Part shown: positions 9,797 through 17,976 of the stretch, piece after piece
Position numbering within the stretch: the stretch's first letter is position 1
How the letters are laid out: the number at the start of each line of letters is the position of its first letter
DNA from: an uncultured Pseudomonadota bacterium
GTDB lineage: Bacteria > Pseudomonadota > Gammaproteobacteria > Steroidobacterales > Steroidobacteraceae
DNA: 56,124 nucleotides
NCBI GenBank assembly: GCA_903879335.1
Contig: CAIRLC010000032.1
Coordinates: 1-56,124 of the forward strand
Direction: 5' to 3'
The notes under the pieces: model-generated
What the model saw: the letters and a program-made list of their open reading frames with translations, nothing else
What the model was told of the DNA's origin: nothing
The model's database searches: none
Translations under genes and position numbers: made by a program

Positions 9797-10696
9797 TCAG
9801 CGACGCAATTCAGCCAATGCCCAACTGACGAAGGCGCGGACCTCAGGCCGTCCCCGATCCTCGGTACGAAACACGAGGTAATAGTTGTCACCGGACTCCA
9901 CTTCGATGTCCGAGATGCGTTGAACGCGCCCTGGGCGCAAGCGTCGCTGACAGACAAATGTCGGCACCAACGCAACACCTAGGCCACGCTCGGCCGCCGC
10001 GATCGATGCGGGGAATGTATCCACCTGGATGATCGAACCGGATCGACGCGCCGGAATGCCACTCAGCTTGAACCACTCGGTCCATAAGTCCGAACGGTGC
10101 CGGTAGACGATGCGCCGCATTTGTTCAAAGACTTGGGGCCCAAGTTCCCGCGCCACATTCGCCTGCGAGGATGAAGTTGCGGCCACGAAGCGCGGCGAGA
10201 GCAATTTCATGGCAATGACATCGGGCGGCGGTTCCGGAGCGATCACGATCGACACGTCCGCCTGCGGCGAGTGCGAACTCGGCCGCGCGGTTGCGCTGTT
10301 GATATCGAGGTCGATCTTGCGCTGCATGCCATAAAAACTTTCAATATTGGGCAGCAACAAATCCGTGGCGATAAACGGCGGCGCCGCGATGCGTAGGACA
10401 CGCCGACGCGCCCGCTTACCGGCGCGATCGAGCGCTGCATCCAAGGACAGCAGCAGTGGATCGATTTCATCGAGCAAGGCACGCCCGGCATCCGTTAATT
10501 CCACAGCCCTGGTCTTACGCACAAACACCGGCTGCCCGAGGTGTTCCTCGAGATCTCGGATCCGGTGACTGATGGCCGATGGCGTCAGAAACAGGGCATC
10601 GGCGGCCGCTTTGAAGGACAGTTCACGACCTGCAATTGAAAACGCGCGCAGCGCATCGAGCAAGGCTTGGCGGGGCACTCTGAGCGACGTGCTCAT
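9797..10696 (-). CDS. LysR-family regulator (GcvA-like) of the sarcosine oxidase operon
   Basis: 299 residues from the ATG at 10696. An upstream ATG at 10774 is possible, but the HTH domain (ALRAFSIAGRELSFKAAADAL, then LTPSAISHRIRDLEEHLG) begins right after MSTSLRVPRQ. The chosen start is also one base after the soxG stop, with an AAGG ribosome site inside soxG. The rest is a periplasmic-binding-like effector domain. GcvA-type LysR proteins respond to glycine-related ligands, which suits a position at the end of soxBDAG. It is co-transcribed with the enzyme genes rather than divergent, which is less common for LysR regulators. Confidence 0.88.
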   Translation of the reverse strand: MSTSLRVPRQALLDALRAFSIAGRELSFKAAADALFLTPSAISHRIRDLEEHLGQPVFVRKTRAVELTDAGRALLDEIDPLLLSLDAALDRAGKRARRRVLRIAAPPFIATDLLLPNIESFYGMQRKIDLDINSATARPSSHSPQADVSIVIAPEPPPDVIAMKLLSPRFVAATSSSQANVARELGPQVFEQMRRIVYRHRSDLWTEWFKLSGIPARRSGSIIQVDTFPASIAAAERGLGVALVPTFVCQRRLRPGRVQRISDIEVESGDNYYLVFRTEDRGRPEVRAFVSWALAELRR

Positions 10697-10697
10697 C

Positions 10698-11165
10698 TCA
10701 GCCTTCCGCCAACCGTGTGAATTGAGCCTGCAGATGCGGCGCATGGCTGGACCGTGTCCAGACCGTATACCCACCGGGGCATCGCGTCACGATCGCGGGG
10801 CAATCAAAGATCTGCAACCCAGCACAGTCCCGCCCGCTCAGTACCGCATCAATATCGATTGCCTCGCGGAGCACACCGGAGGCACCAGCGCCGATGAGGT
10901 CGAAACGATGCCACTTACCCTCAACGTCAATCAGCGAACCCTCAGCCTGCAGGCTCTCAAGGAGGGCCCGGATCGCGTCTGAGGCCGCTGGTGCAAACCA
11001 GCGCCCCGGCGCGATGTGCATCAACACCGGCAACGCTCCCTCGTGCGCAGCACCGCCTGGCGCTACGGGCAAACAGGCCAAGCCCGCCGTTAACGGAAAA
11101 CTGAACGCCACAAACTCCACGTCACGCGCAGGAGGTTGACTCGTGATCTGGCAAACGTACGTCAT
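10698..11165 (-). CDS. soxG: Sarcosine oxidase gamma subunit
   Basis: 155 residues. The C-terminal half (AIDIDAVLSGRDCAGLQIFDCPAIV, then GGYTVWTRSSHAPHLQAQF) follows the SoxG pattern. SoxG is the small structural subunit of heterotetrameric sarcosine oxidase. Its ATG overlaps the soxA stop in an ATGA junction (11162-11165), so translation is coupled. The N-terminus is divergent, as is usual for this subunit. Its position at the end of soxBDA strongly supports the call. Confidence 0.82.
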   Translation of the reverse strand: MTYVCQITSQPPARDVEFVAFSFPLTAGLACLPVAPGGAAHEGALPVLMHIAPGRWFAPAASDAIRALLESLQAEGSLIDVEGKWHRFDLIGAGASGVLREAIDIDAVLSGRDCAGLQIFDCPAIVTRCPGGYTVWTRSSHAPHLQAQFTRLAEG

Positions 11166-14095
11166 GACTTCATTCGCTCGGACTTCGGATCGTAATGCAC
11201 GGGGCTGACCACTTTCACCGTCGTATCACCACCGCGTAATGGATCTCGCACATACAGCATGTTGCCCTCAGGAACAGCGCGCGCCACCAGCGCTAAGCCG
11301 ATCCATTCCCCGAGCGCTGGGCTGTAGGCCGACGAGGTGATGTAGCCCACGGGCACGGCGCTGACCGCGTCTTGGGTCAGTTGTGCACCACCGAGGAAGG
11401 GACTCTTGCCATCCGTTGAGCGCACCCCGACCAAGCGACCGCGATGCGATTCATGAAACGCAGGGCGATCCAACAAGGCGCGGCCGACACAGGGATTACC
11501 CAAGGCCACGAGACTCCCCATACCCAGATCAATGGGTGTGGTTTGTCCGTCCATTTCGGAGGACACGAGATAACCCTTCTCGAGACGCAAGATATCGAGC
11601 GCCTCCAAGCCATAGGGTGCGAGGCCGGCGCCGACCAAGGCCTCCCACAGTCCCACCGCGAGCACGGGACGGCAATGCAGCTCAAACGCCAACTCGCCGG
11701 AGAAACTGGCTCGCAACACAGTGACGTCATGGCCCTCGTGTTGCCCGGCGGTAACGTCCATATGACGCAGGCCGGCCAATGCATCGTGCCATGGACTGCC
11801 GAGCACGGATGTGAGTACCGCACGGCTCTCGGGACCCGCCACGACGATCACCGCCCAAGCATCGGTCACATCGGTGAGCGTAATGCGTGCGGCCGACCAC
11901 TCGGTTTCTCGATAATGCTCAAAGTGCGACAGCATATGGTCGGCGTGACCCGTACTGACGGTGGCGAGGAATCGATCCTCGGCCATTCGCAGCACAATGC
12001 CATCGTCCAGCACGATGCCATCCTCACGCAGATTCACCATGTACTTGGAACGACCGACCTTGATGGTGCTTGCCTTGGACAGGTACATCGCATCCAAGAA
12101 CGCCGCGGCATCTGGGCCCGCCACTTCAATCTTGCCGAGCGTTGAGCCGTCGACGATGCCACCTTTGGTACGCACTCGACCGGCTTCAACAATTCCGGCG
12201 TCCGTTGGATTGCCGCCGTTCGCGAGATAAAACCGTGGGCGCATCCACAGACCCATAGCCTCCATCACCGCGCCGTTGGCAACGTGCCAGTCATGCAGTG
12301 GCGTCACGCGTGCAGGCCGCAGATAAGCCCCGAATCGGTGACCTGCGATGGAGCGGAGCGTGACCGGGTGGAAGGGCGGACGCAGGCGCGACGTCCCTAC
12401 AGCCGGCACCGTTTCCCCACGCAACTCAGCGACAATGGCTGCGCCCAATTGCCCACCCAGCTTGGCCTGATCCGTGCCGAAGCCCAGGGCGGTATAGCGC
12501 TTCACATGCTCGATATCGATAAACCCTTCCGCTAAGGTAGCCCGTAGATCCGCGACCGTAACGTCATTTTGCGGATCGACGAATTGGTTTTTTTCCTGCC
12601 GCTCGTCGGCCGGTGCCCGCCAGTAGGCTTCAAGGTGTGGAGCCGGATCACCGCTCGCCGCTGGAACCGCCGCCAAAGGGCCACGATGGCCTGCGTGTTT
12701 AGCCGCAGCAACGCCCGCCTCGACGCCTTGCTTGAGCACCACGCCCAACTGCATCGCACCGTTGGCACTACCAGCCGTGATGCGCCACTGCGACGCATCG
12801 TGGGCGACGAAAGCGCTGACGGTCTCGTCGTAGCGCTTAAGACCGCCCTCTTGTACGGCGGCATGAATCGCCGGTCCCCAACCACCACTGACGGCAATGG
12901 CATCGCAGCGAACGGTCTGTGCTGCCGCGGAGCCGTCGGTCGGGCCAATCAGCGCCCCCGTCACGGCATCGCCGCCAAGCGCCGCAAAGACGGCATGGCC
13001 CGCGAGGCAGAGCGTTCCGCGCGCTGCAAAGTCAGCCGCGATCTCGCGCGATTGCGCATCGACTGCGCCGCTGACGCGCGTATCGACGATCGCCACAATC
13101 TGCAGTCCACCGGCCGCAAGCCGCGCGGCCGCGGCATAGACCCGATCGTGATTGGCGAAGAGCACGATGCGTTGTCCGACCGCAACCCCATAGCGGGCCA
13201 GGTACCGCTCAGCGGCACCGAGTAAGAACACGCCGGGTCGATCGTTATCCACGAAGGCCATGAAGCGTTCGACCGCACCCGTGGCCAGCACCAAGGCCTG
13301 TGGCCGCACTTTCATGAGGCGCGCGCTACCGGGCATACCGGCAGGCTCCGTATGCAGCACCATCTCGCCCGTACTGCCGGCCACTAAGGTCGTATCCGTG
13401 AGCACCCGTGCCCCTAGGCGGGTGAGTTCGCCGAGCGCCGCGCAGGTCCATTCACCGGCACTACGGCCTTCCACACGCGCCGTCTCAAACTCAAGTTCGC
13501 CCCCGACGCTCGGCTCCCGCTCAGCGAGGACGACAGACGCTCCGGTACGAGCCGCCGCTAATGCGGCCGCAAGGCCCGCAGCTCCGGCGCCGGCCACCAG
13601 CACATCACAGTGCGTGTGTTCATAACTCGGTGCCGGCAGATCACTGCGCCCAGGCGCAGCGCCCAGCCCCGCCAGTCGACGAATGAGGCCCTCCCAGAAG
13701 CGCCACTTGGGCCAGATGAATGTCTTGTAGTAAAAGCCCGCGCCGAAATAAGCGCTGCCCAGCTTCAAAAGGGCCGTGAGATCAAAGCGCAGGGTGGGCC
13801 AACGGTTCTGCGATTCCAGCACCAAGCCATCGCGTAGCTTCAATTGCGTCGCCGGCACGTTGGGCACGTTGGCGGGTTTCGCGCCGACGGTCAGCAAGGC
13901 GTTGGGCTCTTCCGGGCCTGCGGTCATGACGCCGCGTAGACGCCGATACTTCACACTGCGACCCATGGCGCGTACACCCGCCGCCAACAGCGCAGACGCG
14001 GCAGTATCACCAACCTGTGCGGAGTACGAGCGACCGTCAAAGGTGAAGCCTAAGGTCTCTGGACTCAGCCGAGCGCCCTTGCGTCGCGTCGTCAT
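11162..14095 (-). CDS. soxA: Sarcosine oxidase alpha subunit
   Basis: 977 residues, the standard length. Start at 14095, whose ATG overlaps the soxD stop (ATGA) and is preceded by GGAGGGGG; a start 10 codons upstream would lie inside soxD. Order: an N-terminal Fer2_4-like segment (FTFDGRSYSAQVGDTAASALL) up to about residue 95; an NAD-binding Rossmann domain (CDVLVAGAGAAGLAAALAAA) near 165; a disulfide-oxidoreductase-like middle; and a GcvT-type aminomethyltransferase domain over the last ~380 residues that passes the methyl-derived carbon to tetrahydrofolate. The enzyme oxidises sarcosine to glycine with 5,10-methylene-THF and H2O2 as products. Cytoplasmic. Confidence 0.95.
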   Translation of the reverse strand: MTTRRKGARLSPETLGFTFDGRSYSAQVGDTAASALLAAGVRAMGRSVKYRRLRGVMTAGPEEPNALLTVGAKPANVPNVPATQLKLRDGLVLESQNRWPTLRFDLTALLKLGSAYFGAGFYYKTFIWPKWRFWEGLIRRLAGLGAAPGRSDLPAPSYEHTHCDVLVAGAGAAGLAAALAAARTGASVVLAEREPSVGGELEFETARVEGRSAGEWTCAALGELTRLGARVLTDTTLVAGSTGEMVLHTEPAGMPGSARLMKVRPQALVLATGAVERFMAFVDNDRPGVFLLGAAERYLARYGVAVGQRIVLFANHDRVYAAAARLAAGGLQIVAIVDTRVSGAVDAQSREIAADFAARGTLCLAGHAVFAALGGDAVTGALIGPTDGSAAAQTVRCDAIAVSGGWGPAIHAAVQEGGLKRYDETVSAFVAHDASQWRITAGSANGAMQLGVVLKQGVEAGVAAAKHAGHRGPLAAVPAASGDPAPHLEAYWRAPADERQEKNQFVDPQNDVTVADLRATLAEGFIDIEHVKRYTALGFGTDQAKLGGQLGAAIVAELRGETVPAVGTSRLRPPFHPVTLRSIAGHRFGAYLRPARVTPLHDWHVANGAVMEAMGLWMRPRFYLANGGNPTDAGIVEAGRVRTKGGIVDGSTLGKIEVAGPDAAAFLDAMYLSKASTIKVGRSKYMVNLREDGIVLDDGIVLRMAEDRFLATVSTGHADHMLSHFEHYRETEWSAARITLTDVTDAWAVIVVAGPESRAVLTSVLGSPWHDALAGLRHMDVTAGQHEGHDVTVLRASFSGELAFELHCRPVLAVGLWEALVGAGLAPYGLEALDILRLEKGYLVSSEMDGQTTPIDLGMGSLVALGNPCVGRALLDRPAFHESHRGRLVGVRSTDGKSPFLGGAQLTQDAVSAVPVGYITSSAYSPALGEWIGLALVARAVPEGNMLYVRDPLRGGDTTVKVVSPVHYDPKSERMKS

Positions 14096-14337
14096 GAAAC
14101 CCCCTCCGAGCGCGCTAACCGACAAACAAGCACCTCACCCGTCGAAGGATTGCGCTCAATATGGAGCCAGGCTCTGCAACCGGCGATGTGCTGCCAGTGC
14201 TCAACGCTGAGGGTCAGGCTATCGACCCGCAAATAGACCTGTTCAAAGGGCGTATGGCCTGCATTCGGCAAGGTCTTGTGAAATTCAAATTCGCGCAGTT
14301 CACGCGGTCCGCAGAACGGGCAGATCAGACGACTCAT
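14092..14337 (-). CDS. soxD: Sarcosine oxidase delta subunit
   Basis: 81 residues. SoxD is the small zinc-binding subunit of heterotetrameric sarcosine oxidase. It begins with the CPFCG zinc motif and has SVEHWQHIAGCRAWLHIERN in the second half, both diagnostic. It overlaps soxB by 4 bases (stop and start share ATGA at 14334-14337) and soxA by 4 bases at the other end. It is slightly short for the family, whose C-terminus is variable. Confidence 0.93.
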   Translation of the reverse strand: MSRLICPFCGPRELREFEFHKTLPNAGHTPFEQVYLRVDSLTLSVEHWQHIAGCRAWLHIERNPSTGEVLVCRLARSEGVS

Positions 14338-15608
14338 AGGCGCACCGGGAATGGGCCGTCGCCACGCTCATCGAGCATGTGACCCGTGGCAAATCGGGAT
14401 AAGCGGAAGCCCCGCGCGATATCCGGAGCCGTCCCGGTGGCCACGAGTTGAGCACATGCGGCGCCTGAGGCCGGAATCGTCTTAAAGCCGCCGTAACACC
14501 AGCCGGCATTCAAAAATACGTTGTCGTACTTAATCCGATCCATGATCGGACTGCCGTCCATCGTCATATCGTTCGTGCCCGCCCATTGGCGAAGAATTCT
14601 GAGACCGCCAATCTGCGGCAGCATATCCACAGCGCCCTGCACGACGTCCTCGAGGCGATGCCACTGGCCCTCGCGCGTATATGAAGGGAAGCCATCGAGG
14701 TGGCCTCCCATGACGATTCCGCCTCGATCCGACTGCAGAATGTAGGTCTCGCCGTGACCGGGATGACCGTAGATCAGCACAGAATTAATCAACGGCTTGA
14801 TCGGCTCGGTCACCATGGCCTGCAATAAGTGCGTCTCAATCGGCAGCGGGAGACCGATCATCGTGCCGACCATGCCGGTATGGCCGGCTGTCGCAAAGAG
14901 CACGCGATTCGCTTTGACAAAACCCCGAGTGGTCTCAACACCGATCACGACACCGGCCTCGGTGCGCAATCCCTGCACATCGCAATTCTCAATGATGTCA
15001 GCACCGAATGCCGTCGCGGCACGCGCATAGCCCCAAGCTACGGCATCGTGTCGGACGGTACCGCCACGACGCTGCACGAGTGCGCCTACGATCGGAAAGC
15101 GCCGATTGCCTCGTGTTGCCAACTCAGGCGCAAATCGCTCCAGCGCTTCAAGTTCCATGAGCTCTGAATCAATGCCGGCGAGCCGCATGGCGTTGCCACG
15201 TCGCGCCGCGGCAATCATGTCGCCATCGTTGAGGCAAAGATCAACCACGCCCCGTGGGCTGTACATGACGTTGTAGTTCAGAACGCTCGACAGCTTTTCC
15301 CAGCGTCGGAGCGAGTCCTCATAGAAGTAGTGATTCTCCGGGAGCAAATAGTTCGACCGCACGATCGTCGTATTGCGGCCCACATTCCCGTATCCCACCA
15401 GACGGCGTTCGAGCACGGCCACTTTGAGACCGTAATCGCGCGCCAAGTGATATGCCGTCGCTAATCCGTGCCCGCCGGCGCCCACGACGACCACGTCGTA
15501 GGCGTCCTGAAGGGTTCGACCGGTCCAGAGCGGCTTCCAAAAGCCGGCGCCTTGAAAGCGGGCTCGCAGCAGCGCCAAGGCTGAGTAATGGGGCATGGGA
15601 CCCTTCAT
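14334..15608 (-). CDS. soxB: Sarcosine oxidase beta subunit
   Basis: 424 residues; a DAO-family flavoprotein that carries the catalytic FAD and covalent FMN of the tetramer. The dinucleotide fold DVVVVGAGGHGLATAYHLA (residues about 37-55) is followed by NVGRNTTIVRSNY and, near the C-terminus, LNAGWCYGGFKTIPASG, both classic SoxB segments. Two starts are possible: 15608, or an ATG four codons later with AAGGG just before it. It is the first gene of a tightly overlapping soxB-D-A-G-lysR operon read leftward. The 100-bp gap upstream separates it from the TetR gene on the same strand. Confidence 0.96.
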   Translation of the reverse strand: MKGPMPHYSALALLRARFQGAGFWKPLWTGRTLQDAYDVVVVGAGGHGLATAYHLARDYGLKVAVLERRLVGYGNVGRNTTIVRSNYLLPENHYFYEDSLRRWEKLSSVLNYNVMYSPRGVVDLCLNDGDMIAAARRGNAMRLAGIDSELMELEALERFAPELATRGNRRFPIVGALVQRRGGTVRHDAVAWGYARAATAFGADIIENCDVQGLRTEAGVVIGVETTRGFVKANRVLFATAGHTGMVGTMIGLPLPIETHLLQAMVTEPIKPLINSVLIYGHPGHGETYILQSDRGGIVMGGHLDGFPSYTREGQWHRLEDVVQGAVDMLPQIGGLRILRQWAGTNDMTMDGSPIMDRIKYDNVFLNAGWCYGGFKTIPASGAACAQLVATGTAPDIARGFRLSRFATGHMLDERGDGPFPVRL

Positions 15609-15711
15609 GCGATGCTCTGTCCTTCAAAATAAAACCGGCACGCCTTTTGAGCGTGCCAACGAGGCGGGAGGATACACCGCGCGCCCCACTGACGGAATTG
15701 TGAATCAGGGT

Positions 15712-16314
15712 TCATGCACGATCTGCTTGCGTGAGCGCGCGGATGAGCGCATCCACCAGTCGCCGACGGCGTGCGGGCGGATAACGACGGGCTTCCAACA
15801 CCACGCCAAGCCATAAACCATCGATACCGCCGACGAGGAGATCAACGAGGTCCGAGTCGGACTCGGACGACGCCACTTCACCCAATTGGCGTGCTTCCCG
15901 CAGGTTTTTTGCGATCAGGCGTCGCCAGCGGGCGTAATACTCCCGGTGCACGGTGGCCAACGTCCGGTTGTGCCGAGCCGCGCTCCACAGCGCGAGCCAC
16001 ACACCGGCATAGGTGACTTCGCCGGCCGCCGGCACCATGAATGAGAGCGATGCCGACAGTCGCGCTAGGCCCGCAGGGGCCGCGCGCAGTCGGGCATTGA
16101 GCGCGGCAAAGGATTCGCGCGCCAACCAATCAAAAGCGCTCGCGATTAATTCGTCTTTATCGCGAAAATAGTGGGTGAGCACACCCATGCTGAACCGGCC
16201 GGCTTCAGCGATTCGCCGAAACGTAGCCGCCTCTGCGCCTTCAGATTCGACGACCTGAACCACCAGGGCCGCCAACTCATCGCGGCGACGAACGTGATCA
16301 ACTCGTTTGGGCAT
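15712..16314 (-). CDS. TetR-family regulator (BetI-like)
   Basis: 200 residues from the ATG at 16314, which has a GGAG ribosome site 7-8 bases upstream. The frame is open further but without support. The N-terminal HTH is clear (AATFRRIAEAGRFSMGVLTHYFRDKDELI) and resembles BetI and related regulators of choline/betaine metabolism. The C-terminal ligand domain is all-helical. It is divergent from the methyltransferase operon, with a perfect small palindrome in the 120-bp gap. It likely represses both itself and the operon until an N-methylated substrate is present; that inference rests on context. Confidence 0.85.
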   Translation of the reverse strand: MPKRVDHVRRRDELAALVVQVVESEGAEAATFRRIAEAGRFSMGVLTHYFRDKDELIASAFDWLARESFAALNARLRAAPAGLARLSASLSFMVPAAGEVTYAGVWLALWSAARHNRTLATVHREYYARWRRLIAKNLREARQLGEVASSESDSDLVDLLVGGIDGLWLGVVLEARRYPPARRRRLVDALIRALTQADRA

Positions 16315-16394
16315 GGGACTCCTACGCGTAAGCCCAACAATACCGAAAACCTTCGGCCGCGTCTGCCCGCGCAACAAGCACTTTCGATTTTCGC

Positions 16395-16408
16395 ATAACA
16401 GATGTTAT
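16395..16408. promoter_or_regulatory. Palindrome in the tetR / methyltransferase divergent promoter region
   Basis: ATAACA (16395-16400), GA, TGTTAT (16403-16408): a perfect inverted repeat with a two-base centre, in the only gap between the divergent TetR and methyltransferase genes. It ends 26 bp before the methyltransferase start at 16435. Size and position suit binding of a TetR dimer. Confidence 0.55.
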
Positions 16409-16434
16409 AAATGCCCGAAAGGGGGAGTCAACCG

Positions 16435-17976
16435 ATGGCCGACAACGACACAAACCGAGGCAAAGGCCGTGAGGCACGACGGGCGGCACGGTCTCGCCAA
16501 GGGCTCGCGAAACTGCCCTACCTTCGCCGGCAAATTCCGGCAGTTGAGCTCATCTCGAGCGAAGCCTGCGAGATCATCGAGGCGAACGCGGAAACCTTAA
16601 TGGAGGAAATCGGCATCGAGTTCCGGCGCGATCCGGAAAGCCTACGGCTGTGGAAACAAGCCGGCGCTGACGTTCAAGGTGAGCGCGTCCGGATTCCGCG
16701 CGGTCTTGCTCGGCAACTGCTACAGGCCGCGCCGAGTGAATTCACGGTCACCGCCCGTAATCCGGCCCGAAGTGTCCGCTTCGGCGGGAATTCGACGGTG
16801 TTCTCCCCCGTCGGCGGCCCGCCCTTCGTCTCGGACCTGGATCGCGGCCGGCGCTACGGCACGCTGGCGGACCTCACCAATTTCATCAAGTTGGCCCACG
16901 CCGCACCGCCAATCCATTTCGCCGGCGGGTGCGCCGTGGAGCCGATGGATATTCCCGAGGGCAAGCGCCATCTTGACACTCAATACGCCTATTTCAGGCA
17001 TACCGACATGGCGTGCGAGGCCACCCCTGAAACCCCGGGCCACGCCCTCGATGCCGTGCACATGGCCGAGCACGTCTTCGGCCGCGACGTGGTGGCGAGT
17101 GGACCCGTCGTGCTGGGCAATATCAATTCCAATTCACCGCTCACCTTCGACGGGCGCATGCTCGGCGCGTTACGCGTCTTCGCGGAGCACAATCAGGGCA
17201 CTCTGATCGTGCCGGCGGTACTGGCCGGGGCCATGGGGCCGGTGACGCCCGCCGGCTGCCTCGCCGAACTGTTAGCCGAGTGTCTGGCCGGTATGGCCCT
17301 GACCCAGCTGGTCCGGCCCGGCGCGCCCGTCATCATGGGTTCGTTCGTCGGCGCCATTTCCATGCGGACGGGAGCACCGACTTTCGGCACGGCCGAAGCC
17401 ACCCAGATGATTTTTGCGACCACGCAATTGGCGCGTCGCCTCGGCGTGCCGGTCCGCAGCGGCGGCTCCCTCTGCAGCTCCAAAGTCGCGGACGCTCAGG
17501 CGGCCTATGAAAGCGCGCACACGCTACTGCCATCGCTGTTGGCCGGGGTGAACCTCGTGACCCACGCGGCCGGCTGGCTCGAGGGTGGACTCGTTTCGTC
17601 CTACGAAAAATTCGTGATGGATGTTGACCAGTTGGCGATGATGCAAGCCCTGGGCGGCGGCCTCGATATCTCGGAGCGCGGTCAGGCGATGGACGCCCTA
17701 CGGGAAGTCGGTCCCGGTGGACACTTCTTGGGTTGCGCGCACACCCAAGCCAATTTCGAAAAGGCATTCCATCAGTCGAGCATCGCCGATTACGCCTCGT
17801 ACGAGCAGTGGGACCTCGAGGGACGCCTCACGGCCGAGCAGCGCGCCAATACGGTGTGGAAGCGGATGCTGGCGGATTATGAGGATCCCGGGATCGACCC
17901 GGCGGTCGATGAGGCACTGCAAGATTTCATGGCGCGGCGCCGTGCGGTGCTGTCCGATCGCATTGAGGAGGAATGA
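16435..17976 (+). CDS. Trimethylamine methyltransferase family protein (non-pyrrolysine MttB homologue)
   Basis: 513 residues from the ATG at 16435, preceded by GGGGGAG with good spacing; an earlier ATG at 16411 lacks a site. The sequence is of the MttB superfamily (VFSPVGGPPFVSDLDRGRRYG, FAGGCAVEPMDIPEGKRHLD, GTAEATQMIFATTQLARRLG). There is no in-frame amber codon, so it is one of the large non-pyrrolysine branch. Studied members (MtgB) demethylate glycine betaine or other quaternary amines and pass the methyl to a corrinoid protein. No corrinoid-protein gene is in this window, so the methyl acceptor is uncertain. It overlaps the following flavoprotein gene by 4 bases. Confidence 0.85.
   Translation: MADNDTNRGKGREARRAARSRQGLAKLPYLRRQIPAVELISSEACEIIEANAETLMEEIGIEFRRDPESLRLWKQAGADVQGERVRIPRGLARQLLQAAPSEFTVTARNPARSVRFGGNSTVFSPVGGPPFVSDLDRGRRYGTLADLTNFIKLAHAAPPIHFAGGCAVEPMDIPEGKRHLDTQYAYFRHTDMACEATPETPGHALDAVHMAEHVFGRDVVASGPVVLGNINSNSPLTFDGRMLGALRVFAEHNQGTLIVPAVLAGAMGPVTPAGCLAELLAECLAGMALTQLVRPGAPVIMGSFVGAISMRTGAPTFGTAEATQMIFATTQLARRLGVPVRSGGSLCSSKVADAQAAYESAHTLLPSLLAGVNLVTHAAGWLEGGLVSSYEKFVMDVDQLAMMQALGGGLDISERGQAMDALREVGPGGHFLGCAHTQANFEKAFHQSSIADYASYEQWDLEGRLTAEQRANTVWKRMLADYEDPGIDPAVDEALQDFMARRRAVLSDRIEEE

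Noticed and set aside
16435-17976. Pyrrolysine-containing MttB
   Set aside because: The frame is uninterrupted and has no in-frame TAG; it is the non-pyrrolysine branch.
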